DNA of 25,078 nt from RGIG426 sp045643425 (GCA_045643425.1 JAZUKW010000004.1:1-25078), one strand, 5' to 3'; numbered from the stretch's first letter, positions 14,701 through 22,093 are shown. Translations and numbers: made by a program. The notes: a model not told the origin generated them from the sequence alone.

Positions 14701-16761
14701 ATCAAATTTATGGATATTAAGGTGCGCAGCAACCAAACCACGACTTGGACGATCAAGGACGTGTCGGTGTATCAGCTTCTGGAAAACGGTACGCTGCGTA
14801 TGAACACCAACGACGAGTATCAGCGCCATACGGCAGACCAGCTCGAGCTGATCACCAGCGCCGAGGGAAGCTCGTATGAGGTTTTGATCCCGTGCGACGG
14901 ATCGGAAAGCTCCCCGCCGACGATCAACTTTAAAGACAACACGATCAAGACCGAGGAAGGCGAGAACGGGTGGAGCTCTACCATTACCCGCGAGCCGGAC
15001 AACGAAAACGACACGCTGAACATCTATATCTACATGGGCGAGAAAGCGGATCCGCCGGTCAAATATTCCGACGGCGCTTCCAAGCGCGTTTACGATGTGA
15101 AAGCGGATCTGTACTATCAAGACCGTAACTCCAACGGTTCGCCGCACCTGGCGGTGACCGGTATGAACTACGACAGCGTCAATAAGGTGGTCTACGCCAA
15201 CGGGATCAACGTGCGCGGATTTATTACGCTCAGCAAAATGAAGCTGTCCGTGCCTTCGCTGACACCGGTGCGGGCGCTTGTGGATCACGCGATCGTACAG
15301 CACGTGCGCTCCGGCGTGGTCATCAGCACGTATTATATGGACTTCTGTGCGGCGGTCACTCACGAGATAAGCAACGTCTTTAACGGTATCGAGCGCACGC
15401 CGGACAGCGGTATGTCCAAGGCGACGGAAAAACAGGTCGTCAGCGTGATGTTCGGTAAAGATACGGTGACGGGCAACCTGGCCGCCGAAAAAGCGGACGT
15501 GGCTGTGGCGCTGCGCTATACGCTCAAGGGCGACCCGCTGAACAAGGAGTACAACTCGCCGTACGTCTTCTTGACGGATGCCAAGGAGAAGATCGTTACG
15601 GTGAACGATCAGGGCGAAACGGTCGTTAAGGAGATACCGTATTCGTCGGTTCGCGCGGGTATGATCGCCGAGATCCCGTTTGCGATCCCGAACGTGAAAG
15701 AGATCACCGGCGTGATCGTTGCCTCTACCGGCAACCTGAACGTCGCGGTGGACGGTATGACGGTGGGCTGCTATCCGACGAGCGGTGCCGACACCGATAC
15801 GCCGACCAAGTGGTATAACTTCGCCGGCGCGGCGAAGCTGTCGTCCACTCCGGTGATTATGAGCGCGACGGAAACGAACGTGGTGCCGGTGGAGGTCACG
15901 GTGAAGACCGCTGACAGCACCGATAACATCAGCACCTCTACGTCCGATCCGATCCGTATGATCATCGGCTACGTCAGCCAGGACGGCAAACAGACGCGCA
16001 CCATGACGATCGACGACGTGCGGCTGTATATGACGTCGGGCTCGCTCGAAGCCGGCAAGGAAGCGACCTTCTGCTTCTTTGTGAAGAACGCCAGCGAGGT
16101 GCGCTACGTGACCATCGAACCGCACGCCAAGGAGACTTACAGTCAAGCGGCGTGGGGCCTCGACACCCTCAAGGTGAAGAGCACGGTCAACGGCGCCGGC
16201 CGCGTGGCGGAGCGCAAGCTCACCGATACGATCATCCGCGAGGGTGAGCCGCGCACCATCAACCTGTGCAACATTTCTGTTTCGACCAAGACCAGCTTCT
16301 ATAACAGCAAGCTGAAAAAATCCTCGACGATCACCAGCGACTCGCAGGGTAAATCCGCGGTGCTTGTGTACTCCGGCGACAAGGTCACGATCCGGCCGAC
16401 GCTTGCCGGCTCGCTCGCCGGCTACAGTTACTTCGTGTCGGCGTTCAAGGTCGAGGGAGACGCCACCGCCGAGGTGAGCTGCTTTACGCAGTCCGACGGT
16501 CAAATCGTTTTCGAGACTCCGAAAAACCTCACCTCTGGAACGGAAACCTACCGCGTGGTGATCGAGTCGGAGGAGAACGAGGCCGCCAAAGCGGTCGTGG
16601 AGATCCGCGTGGAATCGGAAGTGGCCGCGACGACGGTGACGACAACGACAACAACGACAACCGAAGAGACCTCCGTCGAAGAAACCTCTTCGACGGAGTC
16701 TACCGCCGCTCCGACGGGGACCACCGAAGAAAACTCCACGGTGGAGACGTCTGCATCGTGA
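11764..16761 (+). CDS. Giant secreted protein with about seven degenerate beta-rich repeats and a Thr/Glu tail
   Basis: An exported protein of ~1665 aa, not recognised. I chose the ATG at 11764. It lies 7 nt after AGGAGG (11751-11756), whereas the ATG at 11758 is only 1 nt away and the TTG at 11734 precedes the site. A signal peptide is clear (basic KAKRTVLRV, then ALLMALCFVLPF, with a likely cut near VRASA, ~residue 40). A Ser/Ala-rich linker follows, then a long beta-rich body with the repeats listed separately. The tail from about residue 1610 is Thr-rich (eight Thr in a row) and then Glu/Ser/Thr-rich, with no LPXTG motif, membrane helix or other obvious anchor. It may be secreted, held by other envelope proteins, or exported by the neighbouring machine after Sec. 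The following gene encodes a single-pass protein with a similar Thr/Glu-rich end. No catalytic motif was seen. Confidence 0.85.
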   Translation: MEHLKTPHSLQKAKRTVLRVTALLMALCFVLPFTTPGVRASAAGESSSKAASPAKASESASSATGGEACTNTFLLRASTGATAGDAVRYFAVRYLDGNNIARVEYVLPHGDAKRKTMERVLQASALEKRLNAVDNAIGYTLDLEEVKMAGALRSNTDDEFLFTPHFTVKQITAVDVYQQYKSGRKGWTCTGLSVYKVNTLYGMSMMGYYSSNLFLEFDGNVLFTFAKTVDLTLSTHDETYRFATSGGKYTFTDGKGAACSFHDTDEYLFELDIADVYKAGIEKFIAGSDDFFALDAWRFRELFDLEIIYTDTSGSIHKVMLPAFTSAAAWGTENGYVHYEKDAGYSLLLQQGEQLTFGGKLPNFDKLNSCTLHYTADAADKAGIVRKTESSKEDTALSDADLETDTFSISSFKLYKNVKKDQIQYTGGTNSTQMFYTISAEPIYYALAETGSGITLSAGSSKKLTLHENDGSANLSPDLEGRYVVVIKTDTPAAAATMDEVRVRFTYQSTSGATKTTKYYSTTTAPQDFYGYWPCYDATVYGDGGGQIWPNYYRYSGLQSGKEIMFFLDLEDVSAFKSFELAMGSTSYDNWQMKSLVIYDPSWINHRTVKSHTSLARGEDTAFASLWDITRDFDKSVVMCSYGLEINGETPENELPIYIDADEEETSHQTVHFDEGDEPSDDPDSPETDWNKIKNHMTYKEAMQDFGFNKNRATYEVEVQVAGNESANDNDGDTGSTNLFYFQLAFKGGTSAYVLANQQLTADGFRAGEIETFTISTNQDYGDLTAIRILPDDSDANDNTDIFDKLNIQSITVTKKSSAVASTSWNFANVGWIKIDYRDDAPKNTASGLQGRSAKDLVREFTVTGKGVSTNLMFSITTDAYTVDENSDFWSDNFEGIVTATITYTTHDNEELKKNIDVVRKMYEYNGETPRYEPSFGSLSGSIVNENGTDEKCAISDYNRMFRAGHTDRFFVSLNDVQTIKFMDIKVRSNQTTTWTIKDVSVYQLLENGTLRMNTNDEYQRHTADQLELITSAEGSSYEVLIPCDGSESSPPTINFKDNTIKTEEGENGWSSTITREPDNENDTLNIYIYMGEKADPPVKYSDGASKRVYDVKADLYYQDRNSNGSPHLAVTGMNYDSVNKVVYANGINVRGFITLSKMKLSVPSLTPVRALVDHAIVQHVRSGVVISTYYMDFCAAVTHEISNVFNGIERTPDSGMSKATEKQVVSVMFGKDTVTGNLAAEKADVAVALRYTLKGDPLNKEYNSPYVFLTDAKEKIVTVNDQGETVVKEIPYSSVRAGMIAEIPFAIPNVKEITGVIVASTGNLNVAVDGMTVGCYPTSGADTDTPTKWYNFAGAAKLSSTPVIMSATETNVVPVEVTVKTADSTDNISTSTSDPIRMIIGYVSQDGKQTRTMTIDDVRLYMTSGSLEAGKEATFCFFVKNASEVRYVTIEPHAKETYSQAAWGLDTLKVKSTVNGAGRVAERKLTDTIIREGEPRTINLCNISVSTKTSFYNSKLKKSSTITSDSQGKSAVLVYSGDKVTIRPTLAGSLAGYSYFVSAFKVEGDATAEVSCFTQSDGQIVFETPKNLTSGTETYRVVIESEENEAAKAVVEIRVESEVAATTVTTTTTTTTEETSVEETSSTESTAAPTGTTEENSTVETSAS
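12247..16185 (+). repeat. Degenerate repeat family in the giant secreted protein
   Basis: A recurring pattern reads roughly (A/S)G-x(3-5)-F-x-(V/L)-x-x-(D/N)-V-x-x-(I/F)-x-x-(I/L), then 8-15 residues, then W-x-(I/L/M)-x-x-(L/V)-x-V/I. Copies start near residues 162 (FTVKQITAVDVY), 261 (YLFELDIADVYKAGIEKF), 560 (EIMFFLDLEDVSAFKSFEL), 767 (TFTISTNQDYGDLTAIRI), 964 (RFFVSLNDVQTIKFMDIKV), 1298 (IPFAIPNVKEITGVIVA) and 1430 (TFCFFVKNASEVRYVTIEP). The layout faintly recalls PLAT/LH2 or jelly-roll sandwiches. That comparison is a guess; the repetition itself is visible. Confidence 0.55.
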
Positions 16762-16795
16762 TTTCTATTTTCCGCTTGTTTAGGGGGAGATCATC

Positions 16796-17584
16796 TTGAA
16801 AAAGAAAACCTTGTTTATCATCCTCGGCGTTGTGCTGGCGCTCGCGCTGGTGCTGCTCGTTTTGTGGCTGTGTGCGCCCGAAAAGCCCGCGGCGCTGAAC
16901 GATGACGACGCGGATGCGAAATACCCGTGCGTTGTGACGCAAAAAGGGGAAAATCTGCAAGTGGAGATCGACGGCGGCGCCGAGGGCTGTGAATGGCTCG
17001 TTACCGATTACGGTGAAAATACGGCGACGGCCGTGGTGGAAAAATCGAGCGAAAAAGGCGCGCGCATTCTCGTAAAGCCGTTGATGGCCGGCGCGTCCCG
17101 CTTGACCGTTTCGCTGCAGGGCGTTGATGATCCGGAGGACGTTCGCAGTCAGATCTTCTTAAACGTGATGGTGAAAAACAACACGGTATCGTTTGTGTCC
17201 CAAACCCGCAAGGATCTGGTGATCGACGACAAGAAGGGCGACGCGCAGCGGTTTACGCTGAAACCGATGATAGACGGCAGCTACAGAGTGAACGTGCTCG
17301 GTAAGCCGAAAGCCGCATGGTCTACGGTCGTGGCGCGCGGTTCGATGATCGTGACGGAAAACGAGACGGAGCACGACGAGACGTTGCTGGAATATGCGAC
17401 GCCGGTAGAGTATACGTTTACCTGCCGGGGCGAGGAGAACTGTGTTCTCTTGATCATCGACAGCGTCAATTCCGAGGCGCTTAAAATCGAGATGAAATAC
17501 GACGCCGAAACCGGATTTTCGCCGCTGACGACCGAGTGGGTCACGGTTCCCACCGAAGCGGAAACGCCGACGAAAGCGGAGTAA
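16796..17584 (+). CDS. Single-pass membrane protein with extracytoplasmic beta-rich domain
   Basis: A 262-aa protein of unknown function. The TTG at 16796 is the best start: AGGGGGAG (16782-16789) lies 6 nt upstream, and the first residues (KKKTLFIILGVVLALALVLL) form a basic N-terminus plus membrane helix (~5-26). The remainder is predicted outside the cell. It has beta-like alternation in what may be two Ig-like units (~residues 45-125 and 128-235) and a Pro/Thr/Glu-rich end. There is no lipobox: the cysteine at ~31 lacks a lipobox context. It begins 34 nt after the giant secreted protein and may be its partner or anchor. A VirB8-like role was considered because of the single N-terminal helix and outside domain. 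The domain looks all-beta rather than the NTF2-like alpha/beta fold, so I do not assign it. Confidence 0.8.
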   Translation: MKKKTLFIILGVVLALALVLLVLWLCAPEKPAALNDDDADAKYPCVVTQKGENLQVEIDGGAEGCEWLVTDYGENTATAVVEKSSEKGARILVKPLMAGASRLTVSLQGVDDPEDVRSQIFLNVMVKNNTVSFVSQTRKDLVIDDKKGDAQRFTLKPMIDGSYRVNVLGKPKAAWSTVVARGSMIVTENETEHDETLLEYATPVEYTFTCRGEENCVLLIIDSVNSEALKIEMKYDAETGFSPLTTEWVTVPTEAETPTKAE

Positions 17585-17630
17585 GACCGACCGCAAGCGC
17601 ACGCAAGTTTTCAGAAAAGAGAGAGCCGAT

Positions 17631-18410
17631 ATGGATGATTTAAAAAAAGAAATACGCCGCATTCTGCTCGGCTATATCGCGTACCGCGACAACTGTATCG
17701 TTGCGGCAAAGGAATCGGTAAAAATGCGTATGCTCGGCACCTTTAACGGTACGACGATGGCGCGGCTGTTCGGTGTGTCGGTCATTACCCGCCGTTACCG
17801 CGTTGCCGAGGATGAAGAGGCGGAGGAGGCGCTCTCCAAGGCCGAACGGAAACAGAACCGCAAAAACGGCGATACCAAGAAAAAGCAGCTGGCGAAGAAG
17901 CTGTTTGAGGACGGCGACAGCGCGCTGCAAAACCTGGGGCGCCGCGTGCTTTTGGATTCCGAGCCGGAGCGTATCGCGACCTTCTACGCGCCCGTTCTCT
18001 ATAACCCGTCGGTGCTGCTGCTGGACTTTTTGGAGGAGGAAGAAGCGGTGGAGGTCACGGTCGTGACCGCGCGAACGCTGATGGCGCATTTAAACGCGGC
18101 GCACGCGTTTTGGAAATGGAGCCGTTTCTTGACCTTTGACGTGGAGCGTGTGGAGATGCCGAAGCCGGAACCGGAGGAGGCTCCCGAAAGCGAGCCGACC
18201 GAGGAAACGCCGGCCATCGACAAGGACGCGACCAAAGAGGAAAAGAAAGCCTACAAGGAAAAGAAGAAAGCGCTTGCCGCCGCCAAAAAGCAGGCGCGGC
18301 AAAAGCAAAAGCTCGAGGCAAAGATGGCGAAGCTGCAAGCCGCGATGGACGAGCAGGCTGCCGCCGTGACGTCAAAACCCGACGAAGACACCGACACACC
18401 CGAAGAATAA
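17631..18410 (+). CDS. Charged cytoplasmic protein, last gene of the T4SS-like operon
   Basis: A 259-aa protein that I do not recognise. It has no signal peptide or membrane segment. The N-terminal ~160 residues look globular (LGYIAYRDNCIVAAKESVKM; later YAPVLYNPSVLLLDFLEEEE), interrupted by a Lys/Arg/Glu-rich stretch (~62-95). From ~170 the chain is acidic and Pro-rich. It then becomes a Lys/Ala/Gln-rich predicted coiled coil (EEKKAYKEKKKALAAAKKQ) and an acidic end (DEDTDTPEE). The ATG at 17631 has a purine-rich AAAAGAGAGAG upstream. As the only clearly cytoplasmic protein of unknown fold in the operon it could be an adaptor or chaperone for the T4SS ATPases; nothing in the sequence proves that. 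Confidence 0.8.
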   Translation: MDDLKKEIRRILLGYIAYRDNCIVAAKESVKMRMLGTFNGTTMARLFGVSVITRRYRVAEDEEAEEALSKAERKQNRKNGDTKKKQLAKKLFEDGDSALQNLGRRVLLDSEPERIATFYAPVLYNPSVLLLDFLEEEEAVEVTVVTARTLMAHLNAAHAFWKWSRFLTFDVERVEMPKPEPEEAPESEPTEETPAIDKDATKEEKKAYKEKKKALAAAKKQARQKQKLEAKMAKLQAAMDEQAAAVTSKPDEDTDTPEE

Positions 18411-18413
18411 AAC

Positions 18414-18449
18414 AAAACCGCCCGTATTCTCAAGAATACGGGCGGTTTT
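18414..18449 (+). terminator. Bidirectional intrinsic terminator between convergent operons
   Basis: A perfect 16-bp stem (AAAACCGCCCGTATTC / GAATACGGGCGGTTTT) with a TCAA tetraloop is followed on the + strand by a T-run (T at 18446-18451). On the - strand the continuation GTTTTATTC is also U-rich. It starts 4 nt after the last gene of the T4SS-like operon and lies ~70 nt beyond the end of the aldose-epimerase gene, so it can end both transcripts. Confidence 0.95.
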
Positions 18450-18519
18450 TTGCGTTTATTTCGGTTTTGCGGGAAAGATGTCGTTTTGGGGAAAACACCC
18501 CAAAAACGGCGTTTTTCGC

Positions 18520-19395
18520 TTAATAGACGGTAAGCGTGAAATGATAGAAGCTTTTTTCGCCGACCGGGAGGATCTCCACGCCGATTTTATGCTCGAACAC
18601 GTCATCCTCGGTGACACAGGTCGCCATACCGTTCCACGGCTCTAAGCAGACGAACGGGCTGTCTTCCACCGGCGTCCATACGGCGACGAAGGGGAAGCTC
18701 TCGAAGTTCATATCCACGCCGTGGCCGGTCTTTTGGGAATACAGGCGAATGACGCGGGATTGCAGACGGTCAAAGATGAGCGCGTCGCCGCGGAACATCA
18801 CGTGGTTGAGGGTCAGCTTGTTGTTTTCGGTGAGCACGCGGTTGCGGATGCGGTCGTTGATGAGCGCCGCGGACATATCCACCTGCGGGCAGTCGAGCGT
18901 TTCCTTTTGCTCGAGCTCGATGCAATAATCCTCGAAGCAATCCTCCGTTGTCAGCGGGACGCGGAAGCCGGGGTGACCGCCGATGCAAAACGGCAGCGGT
19001 TTGTCGCCGGTGTTGTGGATCTCATAGGTGATCTTGAGGCTCGCGCCGGAAAGGTGGTATTTGACGAAGAACGCGAAGTCATAGGGATACACCGCGCGGG
19101 TCTCGTCGTTCGCATACAGCGCGTAGGTGGCGTTTTCGTCGTCCGCCTCAACGAGCGTCAGCTCGCTTTTGCGCACGAAGCCGTGCTTTGCGCAGGTGAC
19201 GTCGCCGCCGTCGGAGGTGGCTTTGCCGTTTCGAAGACCGCCGACGATGGGGAACAGGTGCGGCGCGCGGCCGGACCAATAGGTGGGGTCCCCGTTCCAC
19301 AGATAGTCGATGCCGCCGGACACAAAGGACTGCATCTCGGCACCGAGCGAGGAAATGGTGACGGTGGACGTTTCGTTCGTAAGAGTGGTAAGCAT
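18520..19395 (-). CDS. Aldose 1-epimerase family protein (GalM/LacX-like)
   Basis: The family interconverts alpha and beta anomers of aldoses such as galactose or glucose in the cytoplasm. The 291-aa chain has the galactose-mutarotase beta-sandwich features: GRAPHLFPIVG (~42-52), KHGFVR with His71, GGHPGFRVP with His141 and VCLEPWNGM with Glu252. The two His and the Glu occupy the places of the substrate-binding/general-acid and general-base residues of the family. I chose the ATG at 19395 because AAAGGAGG (complement of 19403-19410) precedes it by 7 nt; a TTG one codon earlier is in frame but less likely. It starts only 18 nt after potD on the same strand, so it is transcribed with the polyamine transporter, an unusual partnership. 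The exact sugar is unknown; family members of the LacX type are often of uncertain substrate. Confidence 0.93.
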   Translation of the reverse strand: MLTTLTNETSTVTISSLGAEMQSFVSGGIDYLWNGDPTYWSGRAPHLFPIVGGLRNGKATSDGGDVTCAKHGFVRKSELTLVEADDENATYALYANDETRAVYPYDFAFFVKYHLSGASLKITYEIHNTGDKPLPFCIGGHPGFRVPLTTEDCFEDYCIELEQKETLDCPQVDMSAALINDRIRNRVLTENNKLTLNHVMFRGDALIFDRLQSRVIRLYSQKTGHGVDMNFESFPFVAVWTPVEDSPFVCLEPWNGMATCVTEDDVFEHKIGVEILPVGEKSFYHFTLTVY

Positions 19396-19413
19396 CAAAA
19401 AGCCTCCTTTAGA

Positions 19414-20475
19414 TTACTGACGCAGCTTCAGCCACAGATCGGCTTGCAGCTTGTTGGTCTTGTCGTCGAGCGGCAGGAACATTTCCGTTTTGTCCATAAT
19501 GGCTTTCGACGGATAGAAATAGGGGTTTTCGCCGACCTCCGGATCGAGCACTTTGCGCGCCTCGACGTGCGGCGTGGAGTAGCCGATATATTCCGCGTTG
19601 GCTTTGGCGACCTCGGTTTCGCAGAGGAAGTTGATATACTGCTCCGCCTCGTTTGGATGCTTGCTGTTTGCAAGAACACCCCAGCAATCCACAAAGAAGT
19701 TGGTGCCGGATTCGGGAATGTAGAACTTGATGTTTTCGTTGCCGGCCTCGTCGTAGATCATAATGTTGGCATCGCCCGCATAGTACGGCGCGATCCACGC
19801 TTCTTCGTTGATCATCAGGTCATACACCTGATCGTTGACGTATTGCAACACGAGCGGCTTTTGCTCTTCCAGCAGGTCATACGCCTTGTTCCACTCGTTT
19901 TCGTTCGTGGTGTTGAGGGAATACCCGAGCTTTTGCAGCGCGATGGCGAACGCATCGCGGGGGTTGTCGAACATGAGAATTTTGCCTTCGTATTTTTTAT
20001 TCCAAAGAATATCCCAATTTTGCTTCACGTCTTCTTCCGACACGTAGTTGGAGTTGTAGAAAATACCCACCGTACCCCACGTGTAGGGAACGGAGTATTC
20101 GTTTTTGGGATCGTAGGCGAGGTTTTTGTACTCGTCGCCGATATACTTGTAGTTCGGGATGTTGTCGAAGTTGAGCTTTTTCATCATCCCTTCGTGAATC
20201 ATTTTGCCCATCATATAGTCGGAGGGGCACACCACGTCATAATCGGCGCCGCCGTTGCTGAGCAGAGTGTACATGGTTTCGTTGTTTTCGAAGGTTTTGT
20301 AGTTGACCTTGATACCGGTGCGTTTGGTGAATTCCGCGTTGACGTCCATCACCTCGTCGTCGATGTATTCACCCCAGTTGTAAACGTTGATGGTGACGGC
20401 GTTCTCGCTGTTGTCGCAACCGGCAAAGGCGAACACCATCGCAAGGCAGAGGAGAACGGCAATCAGTTTTTTCAT
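19414..20475 (-). CDS. potD: Polyamine ABC transporter substrate-binding lipoprotein PotD
   Basis: Binds extracellular spermidine/putrescine and delivers it to PotBC. This 353-aa lipoprotein has a signal peptide ending in the lipobox AFAGC (lipidated Cys20). The mature N-terminus carries INVYNWGEYID, the family's ligand-site Trp/Tyr segment. DYDVVCPSDYMMGKMI, YSVPYTWGTVGIFYN and WGVLANSKHPNEAEQYINFL follow, as expected for the two-lobed periplasmic-binding fold. Its start overlaps the potC stop by 4 bases (ATGA), and AAAGGGGG lies just upstream within the potC end. It sits in a complete potABCD set, so a polyamine role is strongly supported; spermidine versus putrescine preference cannot be read by eye. 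Confidence 0.96.
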   Translation of the reverse strand: MKKLIAVLLCLAMVFAFAGCDNSENAVTINVYNWGEYIDDEVMDVNAEFTKRTGIKVNYKTFENNETMYTLLSNGGADYDVVCPSDYMMGKMIHEGMMKKLNFDNIPNYKYIGDEYKNLAYDPKNEYSVPYTWGTVGIFYNSNYVSEEDVKQNWDILWNKKYEGKILMFDNPRDAFAIALQKLGYSLNTTNENEWNKAYDLLEEQKPLVLQYVNDQVYDLMINEEAWIAPYYAGDANIMIYDEAGNENIKFYIPESGTNFFVDCWGVLANSKHPNEAEQYINFLCETEVAKANAEYIGYSTPHVEARKVLDPEVGENPYFYPSKAIMDKTEMFLPLDDKTNKLQADLWLKLRQ

Positions 20476-21278
20476 TTGGAAACCCCCTTTTGTTTTCTGT
20501 CAATATCCCGCACTTGGCGGATGTTGATAAGAACAAGCAACACCAAAATGGCCACGAACATCAAGGTGGACAGCGCGTTGATGCTGTTCGGAACCTTCTT
20601 TCTGGTGATGTTGTAAATGTAAACGGACAGCGTTTGCGCCGACGAGCCGGAGTTGAAATAACTGATGACAAAATCGTCGAGCGACATGGTAAACGCCATC
20701 AGCGCGCCGGTGAGCACACCGGGAACGATCTCGGGCAGTACCACCTTGAAAAACGCTTTGGCGGGCGGGCAGCCGAGATCGACCGCCGCTTCATACAAGT
20801 GAGGATCTAACTGTCGCAGCTTCGGCATTACCTGCAAAATCACGTAGGGGATACAGAAGGTGATGTGCGCGATCAGCAACGTGCCAAAACCCGGTTGCAA
20901 AATGTTCACGGTGCGATAGAGGAACACGAACAAGAGCATCAGCGAGATGCCGGTGACGATTTCCGGGTTGACCATCGGGATGTTGTTGACCGCCAAAAAC
21001 GTTTTGCGGAGCTTGCCGTTCATGGCAAAAATGCCGAGCGCCGAGAGCACACCGATGATGGTGGAAACAAGGGCGGCAAGCAAGGCGATTTCCAACGTGA
21101 CTTTCAGCGACTCCATGATCTCGCTGTCGGTGAAAAGGTCTTGATACCAATGGAGGGAAAATCCGGTCCATTTCGACTGGCTTCTTCCGTCGTTAAACGA
21201 GAAGACGATCAGCAACAAGACGGGAGCGTACAAGAACGCGAAAATGAGGAAATTGTAGATTTTGGAGAGCGTTTTCAT
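20472..21278 (-). CDS. potC: Polyamine ABC transporter permease PotC
   Basis: Second membrane subunit of the polyamine importer. It has 268 aa, about six membrane helices and the EAA loop that docks to the ATPase (YEAAVDLGCPPAKAFFKVVL, residues 162-181). The segment MSLDDFVISYF after the loop is characteristic of PotC. Length is normal. Its ATG overlaps the potB stop (ATGA) and its own stop overlaps the potD start, so translation of the three is probably coupled. Confidence 0.95.
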   Translation of the reverse strand: MKTLSKIYNFLIFAFLYAPVLLLIVFSFNDGRSQSKWTGFSLHWYQDLFTDSEIMESLKVTLEIALLAALVSTIIGVLSALGIFAMNGKLRKTFLAVNNIPMVNPEIVTGISLMLLFVFLYRTVNILQPGFGTLLIAHITFCIPYVILQVMPKLRQLDPHLYEAAVDLGCPPAKAFFKVVLPEIVPGVLTGALMAFTMSLDDFVISYFNSGSSAQTLSVYIYNITRKKVPNSINALSTLMFVAILVLLVLINIRQVRDIDRKQKGVSK

Positions 21279-22093
21279 GCGATCATCCCCTCCATTTCGT
21301 CATCGTCCTTGTCAACGAGGCTCATGACCGCCATACACAAAAGCATCAGCACCATCAGCACGAGAGAGAGAACAGCGCCGACGTTGAAATCGGGAGAGGT
21401 GCCCGTATACAGCTTTTCGATCCATTGACCGATCATCATATTGTCCTGACCGCCCAGGAGAACCGCCACGACAAAGGAACTGACCGACGGCACGAACACC
21501 ATGGTGATGCCGGCGGTGATGCCGGGGACGGACAGGGGGAGGACGACGCGGAACAGCACCTGAAACGCGTTGGCACCGAGATCCTGCGCCGCTTCCAGCA
21601 CCTTGTTGTCGATTTTGGTCATTACGGAGTAGAGCGGCAACACCATAAACGGCAAAAAGTCGAACACCGTTCCGAGAACGATAGCGCCGGTGGAATACAT
21701 CAGGTGTTGTTCCGGAAGATGAAGCGCCGAGAGAAGCGAGTTGAGAACACCGTTGTTCATCAAGATGTTTTTCAGCGCCGTAATGCGCAAAACGGAGTTC
21801 ATCCACATGGGAAGCATCACAAGCATAACGAGGATGCGCTGGGCGCGTTCGCTGCGGCGAGAGATGGAAAACGCGAGGGGATAGGCGAGGATCAAGCACA
21901 GGATAGTGGATAGGCCTCCCACCCAAAGGGAATACCAAAAGCTTTTGGAATAGTTGGCGATTTTCGGCAGATTTTCGAGAGTGAAAGCGCCGCTTTGGTC
22001 GGTCAGAGCAAACCACACGACCATACCGAGCGGAACGACCGTGAATAAAAACATCCACAGCCCAAAGGGAGCCGCCAGACGTTTTTTATTCAT
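21275..22093 (-). CDS. potB: Polyamine ABC transporter permease PotB
   Basis: First membrane subunit of the importer, 272 aa from the chosen start. The frame stays open to an upstream ATG at 22123. AAGGAGG (complement of 22103-22109) lies 9 nt before the ATG at 22093, which gives the expected short N-terminus MNKKRLAAPFGLWMFLF and removes ten codons that would overlap potA further. About six membrane helices are present, and the EAA loop is LEAAQDLGANAFQVLFRVVL (166-185). The start overlaps the end of potA by 8 bases. Confidence 0.95.
   Translation of the reverse strand: MNKKRLAAPFGLWMFLFTVVPLGMVVWFALTDQSGAFTLENLPKIANYSKSFWYSLWVGGLSTILCLILAYPLAFSISRRSERAQRILVMLVMLPMWMNSVLRITALKNILMNNGVLNSLLSALHLPEQHLMYSTGAIVLGTVFDFLPFMVLPLYSVMTKIDNKVLEAAQDLGANAFQVLFRVVLPLSVPGITAGITMVFVPSVSSFVVAVLLGGQDNMMIGQWIEKLYTGTSPDFNVGAVLSLVLMVLMLLCMAVMSLVDKDDDEMEGMIA

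Noticed and set aside
12124..16503. A 1459-codon open frame on the - strand opposite the giant secreted protein
   Set aside because: It lies wholly antisense to a gene with signal peptide, RBS and ordered repeats. Its translation is rich in Arg/His/Val with no domain pattern, as expected from G/C-biased third codon positions suppressing stops on the opposite strand.
1..18410. A standard integrative conjugative element
   Set aside because: No relaxase, integrase, SSB, primase or flanking att repeats are visible, and base composition by eye matches the neighbouring housekeeping genes. The left boundary is outside the window, so this stays open rather than disproved.
18482..18508. Hairpin TTTTGGGG / CCCCAAAA just after the aldose-epimerase gene as a separate terminator
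   Set aside because: On the - strand it is not followed by a U-run; the shared terminator at 18414-18449 is far stronger.
18721..20616. A 631-codon + strand open frame across the aldose epimerase, potD and the end of potC
   Set aside because: It is antisense to three well-identified genes, crosses their boundaries and has no RBS or recognisable domain.
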